Source: CAIOZW01 sp049317725
GTDB lineage: Bacteria > Acidobacteriota > Blastocatellia > RBC074
Length of the DNA: 14,250 nt
Direction of reading: 5' to 3'
NCBI GenBank assembly: GCA_049317725.1
Contig: JBMOHS010000104.1
Coordinates: 1 to 14,250 of the forward strand
The position numbers were made by a program, and so were the translations under genes. Under the pieces are notes generated by a model, which was not told the origin of the DNA, searched no databases, and was given only the letters and a program-made list of their open reading frames with translations. Positions 6,166-13,839 of this stretch are shown here, one piece after another (position 1 is the stretch's first letter; the number at the start of each line of letters is the position of its first letter).

Positions 6166-8979
6166 TTGGATCATCGCTTGCAGCCGGGCCATCTGGTCTT
6201 CCAACTCCGCCGCGCGATCCCGGGAAGCCGTCACGACCTCTGCTGCCGCTCGGGCCAGAAAATCCGGATTGGACAGACGCTTCTCGAGTCCATCCCGCTC
6301 CGCCTGCATCCGTCCGAGCTCCTTCCCGAGGCGAGCCCGCTCCTTCTCGAAGTCGATCAGCCCTCCCAGGGGCACTGCAATCTCTCCGACGCCCAAGACG
6401 GCTCGCGCGGCCTGCCGCGTCTCCCCGAGGGTCTCGACGATTTCGATCGCCTCCATCCGGGCCAGCCGCCGAATGTGGGCCCCCATCTCGTGCAAGACCG
6501 CTTCCGTCGCGGGCGTCGACGGCGCAATCCGCACCGTCAATGGCACCGACGGGGCAAGCTGAAAGGTCGACCGAATGTTCCGCAGCTTGGTGATCAGCTC
6601 GATCACCAACTCCATCTGCCGCTCGACCTCCTCCGCTTCGGTATCGGATTCCCCCCCGACCGGATAGCTCGCTAGACTGACCGACTCTCCCCGATGGGGC
6701 AGTCGTTGCCACAACTCCTCGGTAATGAATGGCATGATCGGGTGGAGCAGCCGCATGCTCTGCTCCAAAAGGTAGATGATCCGGCGCTTGACCGCCCGAC
6801 CTCGATCCGTCGGCTCCTTCTCAGTCACGAAGGGCTTCGAGAGTTCGATATACCAATCGCAGAACTCGTCCCAGAAGAAGCGGTAGAGAACTGCCGCCGC
6901 TTCGTGAAAGCGAAAGCCGGTCAGCGCATTGTCAAGCTCCCCCGCGACACGCTCCAGCCGGCGCCGAATCCAACGGTCGGCCAGCTCCGGCGGGGCCAGC
7001 TCTGTCTCCCACGCCACCGTCTCCGCTCCCGCGAGCTCCTCCGCGCAATTGAGCATGACGAAGCGCGTGGCGTTCCAGATCTTGTTGGTAAAGTTGCGGG
7101 CCGATTCGAGCTTCGACTCCTGCATCGACAGATTCTGCCCGGCGATCGCTGCCTGGGTCAGCATAAAACGGACCGCATCCGTGCCATACCGGTCGAACAT
7201 GTCGAGGGGATCGACGACATTCCCTTTCGTCTTCGACATCTTCTGTCCTTCGGGGTCAAGGACGATCGCCGTGATGTAGACGGTCCGGAATGGAACCTCC
7301 CCCATGAAGCGCAGTCCCATCATCATCATCCGGGCAACCCAGAAGAAGATGATGTCGAAGGCGGTCACCAGGACGGTCGTCGGATAGTAGGTCGCCAGAT
7401 CGGCAGTCTCGGCCGGCCAGCCCAACGTCGAGAAGGGCCAGAGCTGAGAAGAGAACCAGGTGTCGAGCACATCCGACTCTTCGGTCAAGATCCCGTCGGC
7501 ATCCAGCCCACGCGTACGCAGCCGCTGGCGCGCCTCCTCCTCATCCCGCGCAACGACGACCTCCCCTGACGGGGTGTACCAAGCCGGAATCCGATGGCCC
7601 CACCAGAGCTGCCGCGAGACGCACCAGTCCTGGATATTCTCCAACCAGTTGAAGTAGATCTTGGCGGTATGGTCGGGAACAAAGCGGGTCCGCCCTTCCC
7701 GGACCGCAGCGATGGCCGGTTCGGCCAGCTCTTTCATCCGGAGAAACCACTGCATCGAGATGAGTGGCTCGACCACCGTGCCGCTGCGTTGACAATGGCC
7801 AACATTGTGCGTGTAGGACTCGACTTGCAGCAACAGACCGAGCGCATCGAGATCCTCCAGCACGGCCTTCCGGGCCTCGTACCGATCGAGTCCCCGGTAC
7901 TTCTCTGGGACTGCCTCGGTCATCCGTGCATCCTTGCCAATCACTTGGATGAACCCGAGCCCGTGCCGTTTCCCCATTGCGAAATCGTTCGGGTCGTGCG
8001 CCGGAGTGACCTTGACGAAGCCCGTGCCAAACCCGCGCTCGACCAGTTCATCCTCGATCAGTCGAAGCTCCCGTCCAACGAGTGGCAGGAAGACCGATTG
8101 ACCGGCGATCTTGGCGTAGCGTCCCCCCGCTGCCGCATCCAGTGGATGGAGGGCAACTGCGGTATCTCCCAGCATCGTCTCCGGCCGGGTCGTCGCCACG
8201 ACCAGAAAAATCCCCTCCGGCGTCTCGATCAATCCCTCCCTGGCCGTCGTGGATGCACCTACCTCCCGTGCGTTCGCGGCAAGGTAGGCCTCCTGCAGCC
8301 CCTCGACCCGTGTCGTCACAGAGTGGCCCACCGGATAGGCGAGATGGTAGAGCTGGCCCTTGACCGGCTTCATCTCGACCTCGAGGTCTGAAATGGCTGT
8401 CTGCAACCCGGGAGACCAGTTGACCATGTACTCCCCACGGTAGATCAGCCCATCGTCGTGCAGCCGGACAAAGACCTCCTTGACCGCCTCAGAGAGCCCC
8501 TCATCCATCGTGAACCGTTCACGAGACCAGTCGACAGACTCTCCCAAGACCCGCATCTGACGCTGAATCGTTCCTCCAGAATGGGCCTTCCACTCCCAGA
8601 CCCGCTCGACGAACTTCTCCCTCCCCAGATCTTGGCGACGAACTCCTTCCGCCGCCAGTTGACGCTCGACCACCATCTGGGTAGCAATTCCCGCGTGATC
8701 GGTTCCCGGCAACCAGAGTACCCGATCCCCCCGCATCCGTCGCCAACGGGCCAACACATCCTGCAAGGTGTGGTTGAGCGCGTGTCCCATGTGGAGGTAG
8801 CCCGTCACATTCGGGGGCGGAATGACCATCGTAAAGACAGGGGCGTCGGGCTCCCCGCTCTGGTCAGGTGAAAAGTACCCCCTCGACTCCCAGACCGGGT
8901 ACCAACGGGACTCCACCTCCTTGGGTTGATAGGCCTTAGGGATTTCTCGCTCCATCTCGCTCTTGCTGTTTTCGCTCAT
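6157..8979 (-). CDS. valS: Valyl-tRNA synthetase
   Basis: This class I aminoacyl-tRNA synthetase charges tRNA-Val and edits misactivated threonine. The 940 residues are normal for bacterial ValS. The nucleotide-binding HIGH motif appears as HMGH at 63-66 within PPPNVTGYLHMGHAL. The KMSKS motif appears as KMSKT at 580-584, followed by KGNVVDPLDMF. The inserted editing domain includes VATTRPETMLGDTAVA. The anticodon-binding domain follows, and the C-terminus is the expected coiled-coil arm, starting around FEKERARLGKELGRM. The ATG used here has no strong ribosome site; a second in-frame ATG eight codons later is possible. It lies 66 bases after the receiver gene, a gap that holds two small hairpins, and 46 bases before nadC. 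Confidence 0.98.
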   Translation of the reverse strand: MSENSKSEMEREIPKAYQPKEVESRWYPVWESRGYFSPDQSGEPDAPVFTMVIPPPNVTGYLHMGHALNHTLQDVLARWRRMRGDRVLWLPGTDHAGIATQMVVERQLAAEGVRRQDLGREKFVERVWEWKAHSGGTIQRQMRVLGESVDWSRERFTMDEGLSEAVKEVFVRLHDDGLIYRGEYMVNWSPGLQTAISDLEVEMKPVKGQLYHLAYPVGHSVTTRVEGLQEAYLAANAREVGASTTAREGLIETPEGIFLVVATTRPETMLGDTAVALHPLDAAAGGRYAKIAGQSVFLPLVGRELRLIEDELVERGFGTGFVKVTPAHDPNDFAMGKRHGLGFIQVIGKDARMTEAVPEKYRGLDRYEARKAVLEDLDALGLLLQVESYTHNVGHCQRSGTVVEPLISMQWFLRMKELAEPAIAAVREGRTRFVPDHTAKIYFNWLENIQDWCVSRQLWWGHRIPAWYTPSGEVVVARDEEEARQRLRTRGLDADGILTEESDVLDTWFSSQLWPFSTLGWPAETADLATYYPTTVLVTAFDIIFFWVARMMMMGLRFMGEVPFRTVYITAIVLDPEGQKMSKTKGNVVDPLDMFDRYGTDAVRFMLTQAAIAGQNLSMQESKLESARNFTNKIWNATRFVMLNCAEELAGAETVAWETELAPPELADRWIRRRLERVAGELDNALTGFRFHEAAAVLYRFFWDEFCDWYIELSKPFVTEKEPTDRGRAVKRRIIYLLEQSMRLLHPIMPFITEELWQRLPHRGESVSLASYPVGGESDTEAEEVERQMELVIELITKLRNIRSTFQLAPSVPLTVRIAPSTPATEAVLHEMGAHIRRLARMEAIEIVETLGETRQAARAVLGVGEIAVPLGGLIDFEKERARLGKELGRMQAERDGLEKRLSNPDFLARAAAEVVTASRDRAAELEDQMARLQAMIQGL

Positions 8980-8994
8980 GTCGCTTCGTTACCC

Positions 8995-9039
8995 AGGGGC
9001 TTTACCCCTCTGTTCGCCACGGGAGAGGGACCTCTCCCG
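8995..9039 (-). promoter_or_regulatory. Two tandem hairpins in the valS leader
   Basis: The 66-base gap before valS contains two inverted repeats. The outer one is CGGGAGAGG/CCTCTCCCG at 9020-9039, with 9-bp perfect arms and a 2-base centre. The inner one is AGGGG/CCCCT at 8995-9009 with a 5-base loop, ending 15 bases before the valS ATG. Neither is followed by a T-run. They could pause transcription, stabilise an RNA end or limit ribosome access; the sequence does not decide between these. T-box motifs were looked for and not found. Confidence 0.4.
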
Positions 9040-9045
9040 CCTCTC

Positions 9046-9939
9046 TCACAACTCATCCAGCTCGAGCAGGGATTCTCCATCGGAAGGAAAAGGCAGCCGC
9101 TCCTGCGGATAGGACGGCTCGGGCAGCTCAAGCAGCGCGGCCGGGACGGCCACGATCAAATCAGAGATGCGAGCCGCCACCGCCTCACTGATCCGGCCCG
9201 TCAAGGCCTCTGTCACCTGCGCAACGACCCGTGCCACAATCTCGTCGATCACCTCCGGTGCCAGCTTCAGCTCCCCCTCCAGACGAGGTTTTGGAAGCGG
9301 CAGAGCAGCCTCGCCCTCCTTGATCGGTTGAGTCAACGGTTGATCGTCTTCCACCGGGCTCTCCTCCTCGGCCGTAATCTCTTCCAAGACACCTTCCGCG
9401 ACCTCCGGCTCGGCCATTCCCTTCTCCTCTACCTCGGGAATCAACTCCAGTTCCGGCACCAACTCCTCCCATCCACCGGCTGCGGTGCTGTGCCCTTCGT
9501 CAAGGATCAGGTCCTCCGACCCCACTTCCAACACTGCCGGGACGGGAACCGCCTCCAGCTCTTCCACTGGACGACCTATCAGTTGTTTGACCGTCGCGAC
9601 CAACGAGCGGATCGATTGGAATGGCTTGGTCAAGTGCAGATCTGCGCCCACTTGACGAGCCCGCTCCTCGTTGTACGTCTCAAATGCCGGGACCAGCAGG
9701 ACGACCGGGATGTCGCTCAAGGACTCATGGTGCTTGATAAAGTCGCAGACCTCGTATCCGTTCTTTCCCGGAGTCGAAACATCCGCCAGAACCAGGGCTG
9801 GTCGAAGATACTGGAGCCGGGCAATCGCCTCGTTCCCGTTGTCGAGCGTCACAACATCGACCCCCTCGTCCGAAAAGGCCAATGTGATGATCTTCTGTAC
9901 GGTTACACTCTCGTCCACCAGCAGAATTTTATTTCCCAC
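9046..9939 (-). CDS. Receiver-domain protein with acidic linker and C-terminal helix
   Basis: The 297-residue protein begins with a CheY-like receiver at residues 1-120. The acidic pair is D9/E10, the likely phosphorylated aspartate is D53 in LADVSTPGKNGYE, and the conserved lysine is K105 in LTKPF. The usual Thr/Ser at the end of strand four is Val83. Residues from about 125 to 215 form a strongly acidic, Glu/Pro-rich and probably disordered linker. Around 220-270 lies an amphipathic, hydrophobic segment beginning LAPEVIDEIVARVVAQV. No DNA-binding, GGDEF or other known output domain is present. The GTG start has a good GGGAGGT ribosome site. It precedes valS and follows bamD across a hairpin. 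It probably acts through protein contacts in a two-component or motility pathway. No kinase lies in the window, so its partner is unknown. Confidence 0.85.
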   Translation of the reverse strand: MGNKILLVDESVTVQKIITLAFSDEGVDVVTLDNGNEAIARLQYLRPALVLADVSTPGKNGYEVCDFIKHHESLSDIPVVLLVPAFETYNEERARQVGADLHLTKPFQSIRSLVATVKQLIGRPVEELEAVPVPAVLEVGSEDLILDEGHSTAAGGWEELVPELELIPEVEEKGMAEPEVAEGVLEEITAEEESPVEDDQPLTQPIKEGEAALPLPKPRLEGELKLAPEVIDEIVARVVAQVTEALTGRISEAVAARISDLIVAVPAALLELPEPSYPQERLPFPSDGESLLELDEL

Positions 9940-9968
9940 GAGGACCTCCCTGACACACGACGACGTCC

Positions 9969-9984
9969 GTTTTCCCTGGAAAAC
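9969..9984. promoter_or_regulatory. 16-bp palindrome upstream of the receiver gene
   Basis: GTTTTCC and GGAAAAC form perfect 7-bp arms around a CT centre, about 30 bases before the receiver-gene GTG. The symmetry and position suit a dimeric regulator site, but a chance small hairpin is equally possible. I see no convincing -35/-10 pair beside it. Confidence 0.3.
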
Positions 9985-10062
9985 AATCGCGGACAGTTTG
10001 CGGGAGAGGAAAGAAGAATGGCAAGCCGGTCAAGACGGGATCGGAGAGATTTTCTTTTCGGG

Positions 10063-10094
10063 CATCTCCGGGGGGCCTTCGCCCCCCGGAGATG
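10063..10094 (-). terminator. Perfect 14-bp GC-rich stem-loop after bamD
   Basis: CATCTCCGGGGGGC pairs perfectly with GCCCCCCGGAGATG around a 4-base loop (GAAG on the minus strand). It starts 8 bases past the bamD stop. The stem is very stable, but no T-tract follows on either strand. It may be a non-canonical terminator or a 3'-end stabiliser that separates bamD from the receiver gene. Confidence 0.55.
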
Positions 10095-10102
10095 GCGCCA
10101 CC

Positions 10103-11311
10103 CTAACGGAAAAGCCCGCGAAGTCCTCCCCGCTTCTTTTTGGTCTCTTTCGGCTTCTCTTTCTCCGATTTTGACTCAGCTTTCTCTCCTGCCGCTGGAG
10201 CTGTGGTCGCCGTCCCCGCCTCCGTCGTGGATGCGGGCGGAGTCGCTCCACCCGGGGACCGTTCCGTCACGGCTGGAAGATTGAAGACGTTGTCGACATT
10301 GACCCGGGTACTCGCCCGCACTGCCCGTGTCCCCGTCGAGCTGTTGACCTCCGATGGACGGGGGAGTCCGGCCTCCTCCACATCCTTCTCCTCCCCACTC
10401 CGACTGAGCAGGACTCCATCCTTGGAGATGTCCAACCCGTTGTAGCCAAGAATCAGGCTGAACTTGCCGACAAAACTGGGGCGCTCCGGCGCTGGCAGAT
10501 TGTTGACCGGTACCGGCATCTCCTTGCCCAGTCGCTCCAGATACTCCCTCCCCTTCTTGGAAAACTCACTGTTGGGATAGTCCCGCACCAGCCGCGTGAA
10601 GTATTCCGACGCCTCTTCCGGCTGCTCCTGCTCGATCAGCGACACTCCCAGGAGATAGAGCGACTCGTCAAAGTAGCTGAAGAAGGGGTACTGGGTGATG
10701 ATGTCGCGCAACCGGCTCTCCCCAGCCTTGTAGGCTTGGCGCGTATTGATGTAGAAGCGGGCAATGTCGAGTTCGTGCAGGCCGAGAACCTGCTGGACAT
10801 CCTTGAGGTCGTTCTCGATGGCCGGGCGGACTACTGCCGTCTGGCAGTTCTGCAGCGCGGCCTTGAGTTGAAACTCCGCCTGCTTGGCCTTGCTCGCGTC
10901 ACGATTATAGGCGCCCATCTGGCGCATCAGGGCGTGGGCGATCTTATGTTTGACGTCGCAGACCCGCGGGTGAGTCGGAAAGTACTGGGCAAAATCCTTA
11001 TACCCCCCAATCGACTGCTCGAGATTGCCGGTTCCTCCCTCCAGGTAGAAGGAGTCGGCAATCGCGAGCTTGGCGAGGGGAAGGTATTCACTGTCCGCAT
11101 AGGTGGTGATGACCACATTGTAGAGCAGACGGGCCTCGTCGTAGCGGCCTTTGCGTGCCTTCTGCGAAGCCTGCTCGTAGAGCTCCTTGTCACGCCCGGG
11201 CAGTGGTGCGTTCTCGTTGGCGACCTTGTTCTTGCCACCACAGGCAGTCAGCAACACCAGCAGGCAGACTGGCAAGATCAGTGCCCGGGAGTTCAATCTG
11301 TCTCGGGTCAT
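10103..11311 (-). CDS. bamD: BamD-like outer-membrane assembly lipoprotein with C-terminal extension
   Basis: BamD is the essential lipoprotein of the BAM complex, which inserts beta-barrel proteins into the outer membrane. Residues 1-23 are a signal peptide ending in the lipobox LLTAC, with Cys24 as the lipidated residue. Gly at +2 is compatible with outer-membrane sorting. Residues of about 40-260 form TPR-like helical repeats, including GRYDEARLLYNVVITTYADS, YKDFAQYFPTHPRV and EEASEYFTRLVRDYPNSEF, as in the YfiO/BamD family. The ATG at 11311 follows AAGGAG. At 402 residues it is much longer than E. coli BamD (about 245). The extra roughly 140 residues run from LPAPERPSFVGKF through a Pro/Ser/Thr/Ala-rich stretch to a Lys/Arg-rich tail. 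It could instead be a BamD-related TPR lipoprotein with another role. Confidence 0.85.
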   Translation of the reverse strand: MTRDRLNSRALILPVCLLVLLTACGGKNKVANENAPLPGRDKELYEQASQKARKGRYDEARLLYNVVITTYADSEYLPLAKLAIADSFYLEGGTGNLEQSIGGYKDFAQYFPTHPRVCDVKHKIAHALMRQMGAYNRDASKAKQAEFQLKAALQNCQTAVVRPAIENDLKDVQQVLGLHELDIARFYINTRQAYKAGESRLRDIITQYPFFSYFDESLYLLGVSLIEQEQPEEASEYFTRLVRDYPNSEFSKKGREYLERLGKEMPVPVNNLPAPERPSFVGKFSLILGYNGLDISKDGVLLSRSGEEKDVEEAGLPRPSEVNSSTGTRAVRASTRVNVDNVFNLPAVTERSPGGATPPASTTEAGTATTAPAAGEKAESKSEKEKPKETKKKRGGLRGLFR

Positions 11312-11345
11312 ACGTACAACTCCTTCTTCACTCGTTCGGCAAAAC

Positions 11346-11374
11346 ATTGGTTCTTCCGGACCCATACCTGTCAA
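11346..11374 (-). promoter_or_regulatory. Candidate sigma-70 promoter for bamD
   Basis: On the minus strand a perfect TTGACA (11369-11374) is followed after 17 bases by ACCAAT (11346-11351), a weak match to the -10 consensus. The predicted start would leave a leader of about 28 bases before the bamD ATG. The exact -35 box and correct spacing make it plausible; the poor -10 box limits confidence. It sits in a 165-base gap after the PASTA gene, so bamD is probably transcribed separately. Confidence 0.45.
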
Positions 11375-11476
11375 GATTTGTTTGATCACGTTCGACCGGG
11401 AGTAGCCAGGGATGGTCCCGTCCCTCCCCCTGATTCACTCGCTCCCATCCGACTCGAAATGGTCGAGCCTTCGTAC

Positions 11477-11848
11477 TCAATCGCTGCGAGTGGGCAGGGC
11501 GACGGGTGCACCAAGGCTCAACGAGACGCGGACAATCTGTCCCGATTTGACCGTGGTCCCCGCGCGTGGCGATTGGTCGCATACCTGACCGGCTGGAATG
11601 TCAGCGTGGGGGATGCGGCTCCGCACCCGCATGATCAAGCCGTCATCTTCCAAGCGGTCTTGCGCTTCCGACTCTTCGTAGGAGATGACGTTTGGCACTT
11701 CCACAGTCCTTCCCCGAAGTGTCCAATAGACAACCGTCAGGGCGCTGAGACTGAAGACCGTGACCAGCAGCAGGAGGACTGCGACCCGCTTGAGCCAGAA
11801 AGCACGGTAGGTCTGGGGGGCTTGGTGCCCCTCATCCATTGGCTTCAT
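11477..11848 (-). CDS. Small single-pass membrane protein with one PASTA domain
   Basis: The 123-residue protein has a short cytoplasmic-like N-terminus and one membrane helix at about residues 22-44 (RVAVLLLLVTVFSLSALTVV and following). A single PASTA domain follows, from VEVPNVISYEESEAQDRL to GQIVRVSLSLG, with the typical GQVCDQSPRAGTTVKSG segment. PASTA domains bind peptidoglycan fragments or mediate contacts in Ser/Thr kinases and class B penicillin-binding proteins. Here neither a kinase nor a transpeptidase domain is attached. The ATG at 11848 has a GGGAG site about 8 bases upstream; in-frame upstream starts (TTG 11878, ATG 11866) are less well placed. The C-terminus is short and unstructured. 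It lies 125 bases after greA. A periplasmic or cell-wall sensing role is inferred from the domain only. Confidence 0.85.
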   Translation of the reverse strand: MKPMDEGHQAPQTYRAFWLKRVAVLLLLVTVFSLSALTVVYWTLRGRTVEVPNVISYEESEAQDRLEDDGLIMRVRSRIPHADIPAGQVCDQSPRAGTTVKSGQIVRVSLSLGAPVALPTRSD

Positions 11849-11973
11849 CGAAGCACTCCCTCTCATCCCGTCGACCAAACCTTTTCACAAAGGCAGATAC
11901 TACCACCTGTCCCCAAGGGAAGTCTATATGGGCAGCCGAGCCGTTTGACGCCACACATCATCGTTCTTCCTGC

Positions 11974-12459
11974 TCATTCCTCCTCATCATGAATCGTCGT
12001 TAGACGGATGATCTCGAAGGTGCGAGCCCCGTTGGGCGTCTGGACCCTGACTTCATCGCCTTCCTCTTTATTCAGCAGACTCCGACCGATCGGAGACGAG
12101 GTCGAGATCAATCCTTGCTCATAGTCAGCCTCCTCAGGGGTGACGAGGCGGTAGGTGACCTCCATCCCACGGTCGATATCCCGCAGCACCAGAGTCGACC
12201 CATAGGACGCCCGATCGCGTGGCAACTTGCTGAGATCGATGCTCGACAGCTTCGCCATCTGCTGCTGGAGCTGGCGGATCCGCGCGCGGACATAGTCTTG
12301 ACGCTCCCGCGCGTACTTGTATTCGGAGTTCTCGGACAGATCCCCAAGCGCGGCAGCGGTCCGCAACGCTTTGGGTAATTCGACGGTGAACTCGTATTCG
12401 AGGGCCTTGAGCTCGGCCAGGATCTTCTCTTTGCCGTTCAGTTCTTTTGGCTCACTCAC
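11974..12459 (-). CDS. greA: Transcript cleavage factor GreA
   Basis: GreA inserts its coiled coil into the RNA polymerase secondary channel and stimulates cleavage of backtracked RNA. The 161 residues match the usual length of about 158. The coiled-coil tip carries the signature LGDLSENSEYKYARERQ, with the acidic residues needed for cleavage. The C-terminal FKBP-like domain has STSSPIGRSLLNKEEGDEV and VQTPNGARTFEIIRL. The frame stays open upstream to 12804, but conservation starts at SEPKELNG. I therefore chose the GTG at 12459, which has GGAGAGGAG about 8 bases upstream. The long gene-free leader contains inverted repeats. The acidic end (HDEEE) is unremarkable. The identification is firm. 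Confidence 0.96.
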   Translation of the reverse strand: MSEPKELNGKEKILAELKALEYEFTVELPKALRTAAALGDLSENSEYKYARERQDYVRARIRQLQQQMAKLSSIDLSKLPRDRASYGSTLVLRDIDRGMEVTYRLVTPEEADYEQGLISTSSPIGRSLLNKEEGDEVRVQTPNGARTFEIIRLTTIHDEEE

Positions 12460-12506
12460 AACGTGTACTCCTCTCCAGATCCCTCCCGGCGCATCAAGCC
12501 GAAAAG

Positions 12507-12533
12507 GCCTCCCATTTCCGGCAGAAGGGAGGC
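12507..12533 (-). promoter_or_regulatory. Stem-loop in the greA leader
   Basis: GCCTCCC and GGGAGGC form 7-bp perfect arms around a 13-base loop, and TTC/GAA inside the loop can extend the stem across a small bulge. On the minus strand the stem is followed by CCTTTTCGG, a short T-run, about 50 bases before the greA start. This resembles a weak attenuator. In E. coli, a terminator in the greA leader produces the GraL small RNAs. A parallel here is inference only. Confidence 0.4.
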
Positions 12534-12643
12534 GACCAACACGCCTTACGTTGACAATTTCCCGAGTATCGTTCGGGCTTCTTGGGAATACCACTCGCGA
12601 GAGGTCGCGTCCAACTGGCGAGGCGCCTCGGCATCTCCCGTAT

Positions 12644-12713
12644 AAAAAAGAGGACTGCCGCAATCCCACCCAATCGGATCGACACGGATCCATCCGGATC
12701 GGACTTACGGCAG
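12644..12713 (-). terminator. Terminator-like hairpin with T-tract after mdh
   Basis: On the minus strand CTGCCGTAAGTCC (12713-12701) pairs with GGGATTGCGGCAG (12667-12655): 13-base arms with one mismatch and two G-T pairs. The sequence TCCTCTTTTTT follows (T-run at 12644-12649). An inner hairpin, GGATC/GATCC with a 6-base loop, lies inside. The structure begins 115 bases past the mdh stop. It fits an intrinsic terminator for icd-mdh, although the loop is longer than usual. Confidence 0.6.
12675..12700. repeat. Three CGGATC hexamers at exact 10-bp spacing
   Basis: CGGATC occurs at 12675, 12685 and 12695, each followed by four variable bases, so the copies repeat once per DNA helical turn. 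All three lie within the loop region of the mdh-greA hairpin. The spacing is typical of stacked protein-binding sites, but the copy number is small and the hairpin gives another explanation for part of the sequence. Confidence 0.55.
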
Positions 12714-12827
12714 CCGGAGAAACACCAAGCGTGAGGCTATCATACAAGCCAGCGAGCTTCAATGACCCCCATCGCCCGAAAGACGGCCCCTCCCACTCAC
12801 GCACCGAGCGGAGAGGAACAGGCTCGA

Positions 12828-13757
<930 letters not shown>

Positions 13758-13839
13758 CCATTTTCTCCATTCTTGCGGCAGAGATTGGCACCAACCTGCG
13801 AGAGGTGACGCCCGGTACGGTCCCTGACTCGGCCTTCTC

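Larger units (their letters stand above)
12460..12827. other. Gene-free mdh-greA intergenic region
   Basis: No coding sequence is supported in these 368 bases, although the greA frame happens to stay open through most of them. From the mdh side on the minus strand it holds: a possible -10 box TATGAT (12739-12744, no good -35 box); a long hairpin followed by six Ts; a perfect 12-bp palindrome CGAGGCGCCTCG (12619-12630); and an inverted repeat close to greA. A promoter for greA must lie here if the hairpin terminates the mdh transcript, but I cannot place it convincingly. Confidence 0.6.

Noticed and set aside
8980..9045. T-box riboswitch before valS
   Set aside because: The gap is only 66 bases and lacks the T-box antiterminator consensus and a terminator with T-run.
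8926..10284. 452-codon plus-strand open frame
   Set aside because: It is antisense to the receiver gene and the ends of valS and bamD. It shows no domain or ribosome site and is explained by codon bias of the real genes.
10736..11992. 418-codon plus-strand open frame
   Set aside because: It is antisense to bamD, the PASTA gene and the end of greA, which all have clear family signatures.
12460..12804. N-terminal extension of GreA
   Set aside because: The frame is open, but GreA similarity begins at the GTG at 12459, which has a good ribosome site. The upstream part contains inverted repeats and has non-protein-like composition.
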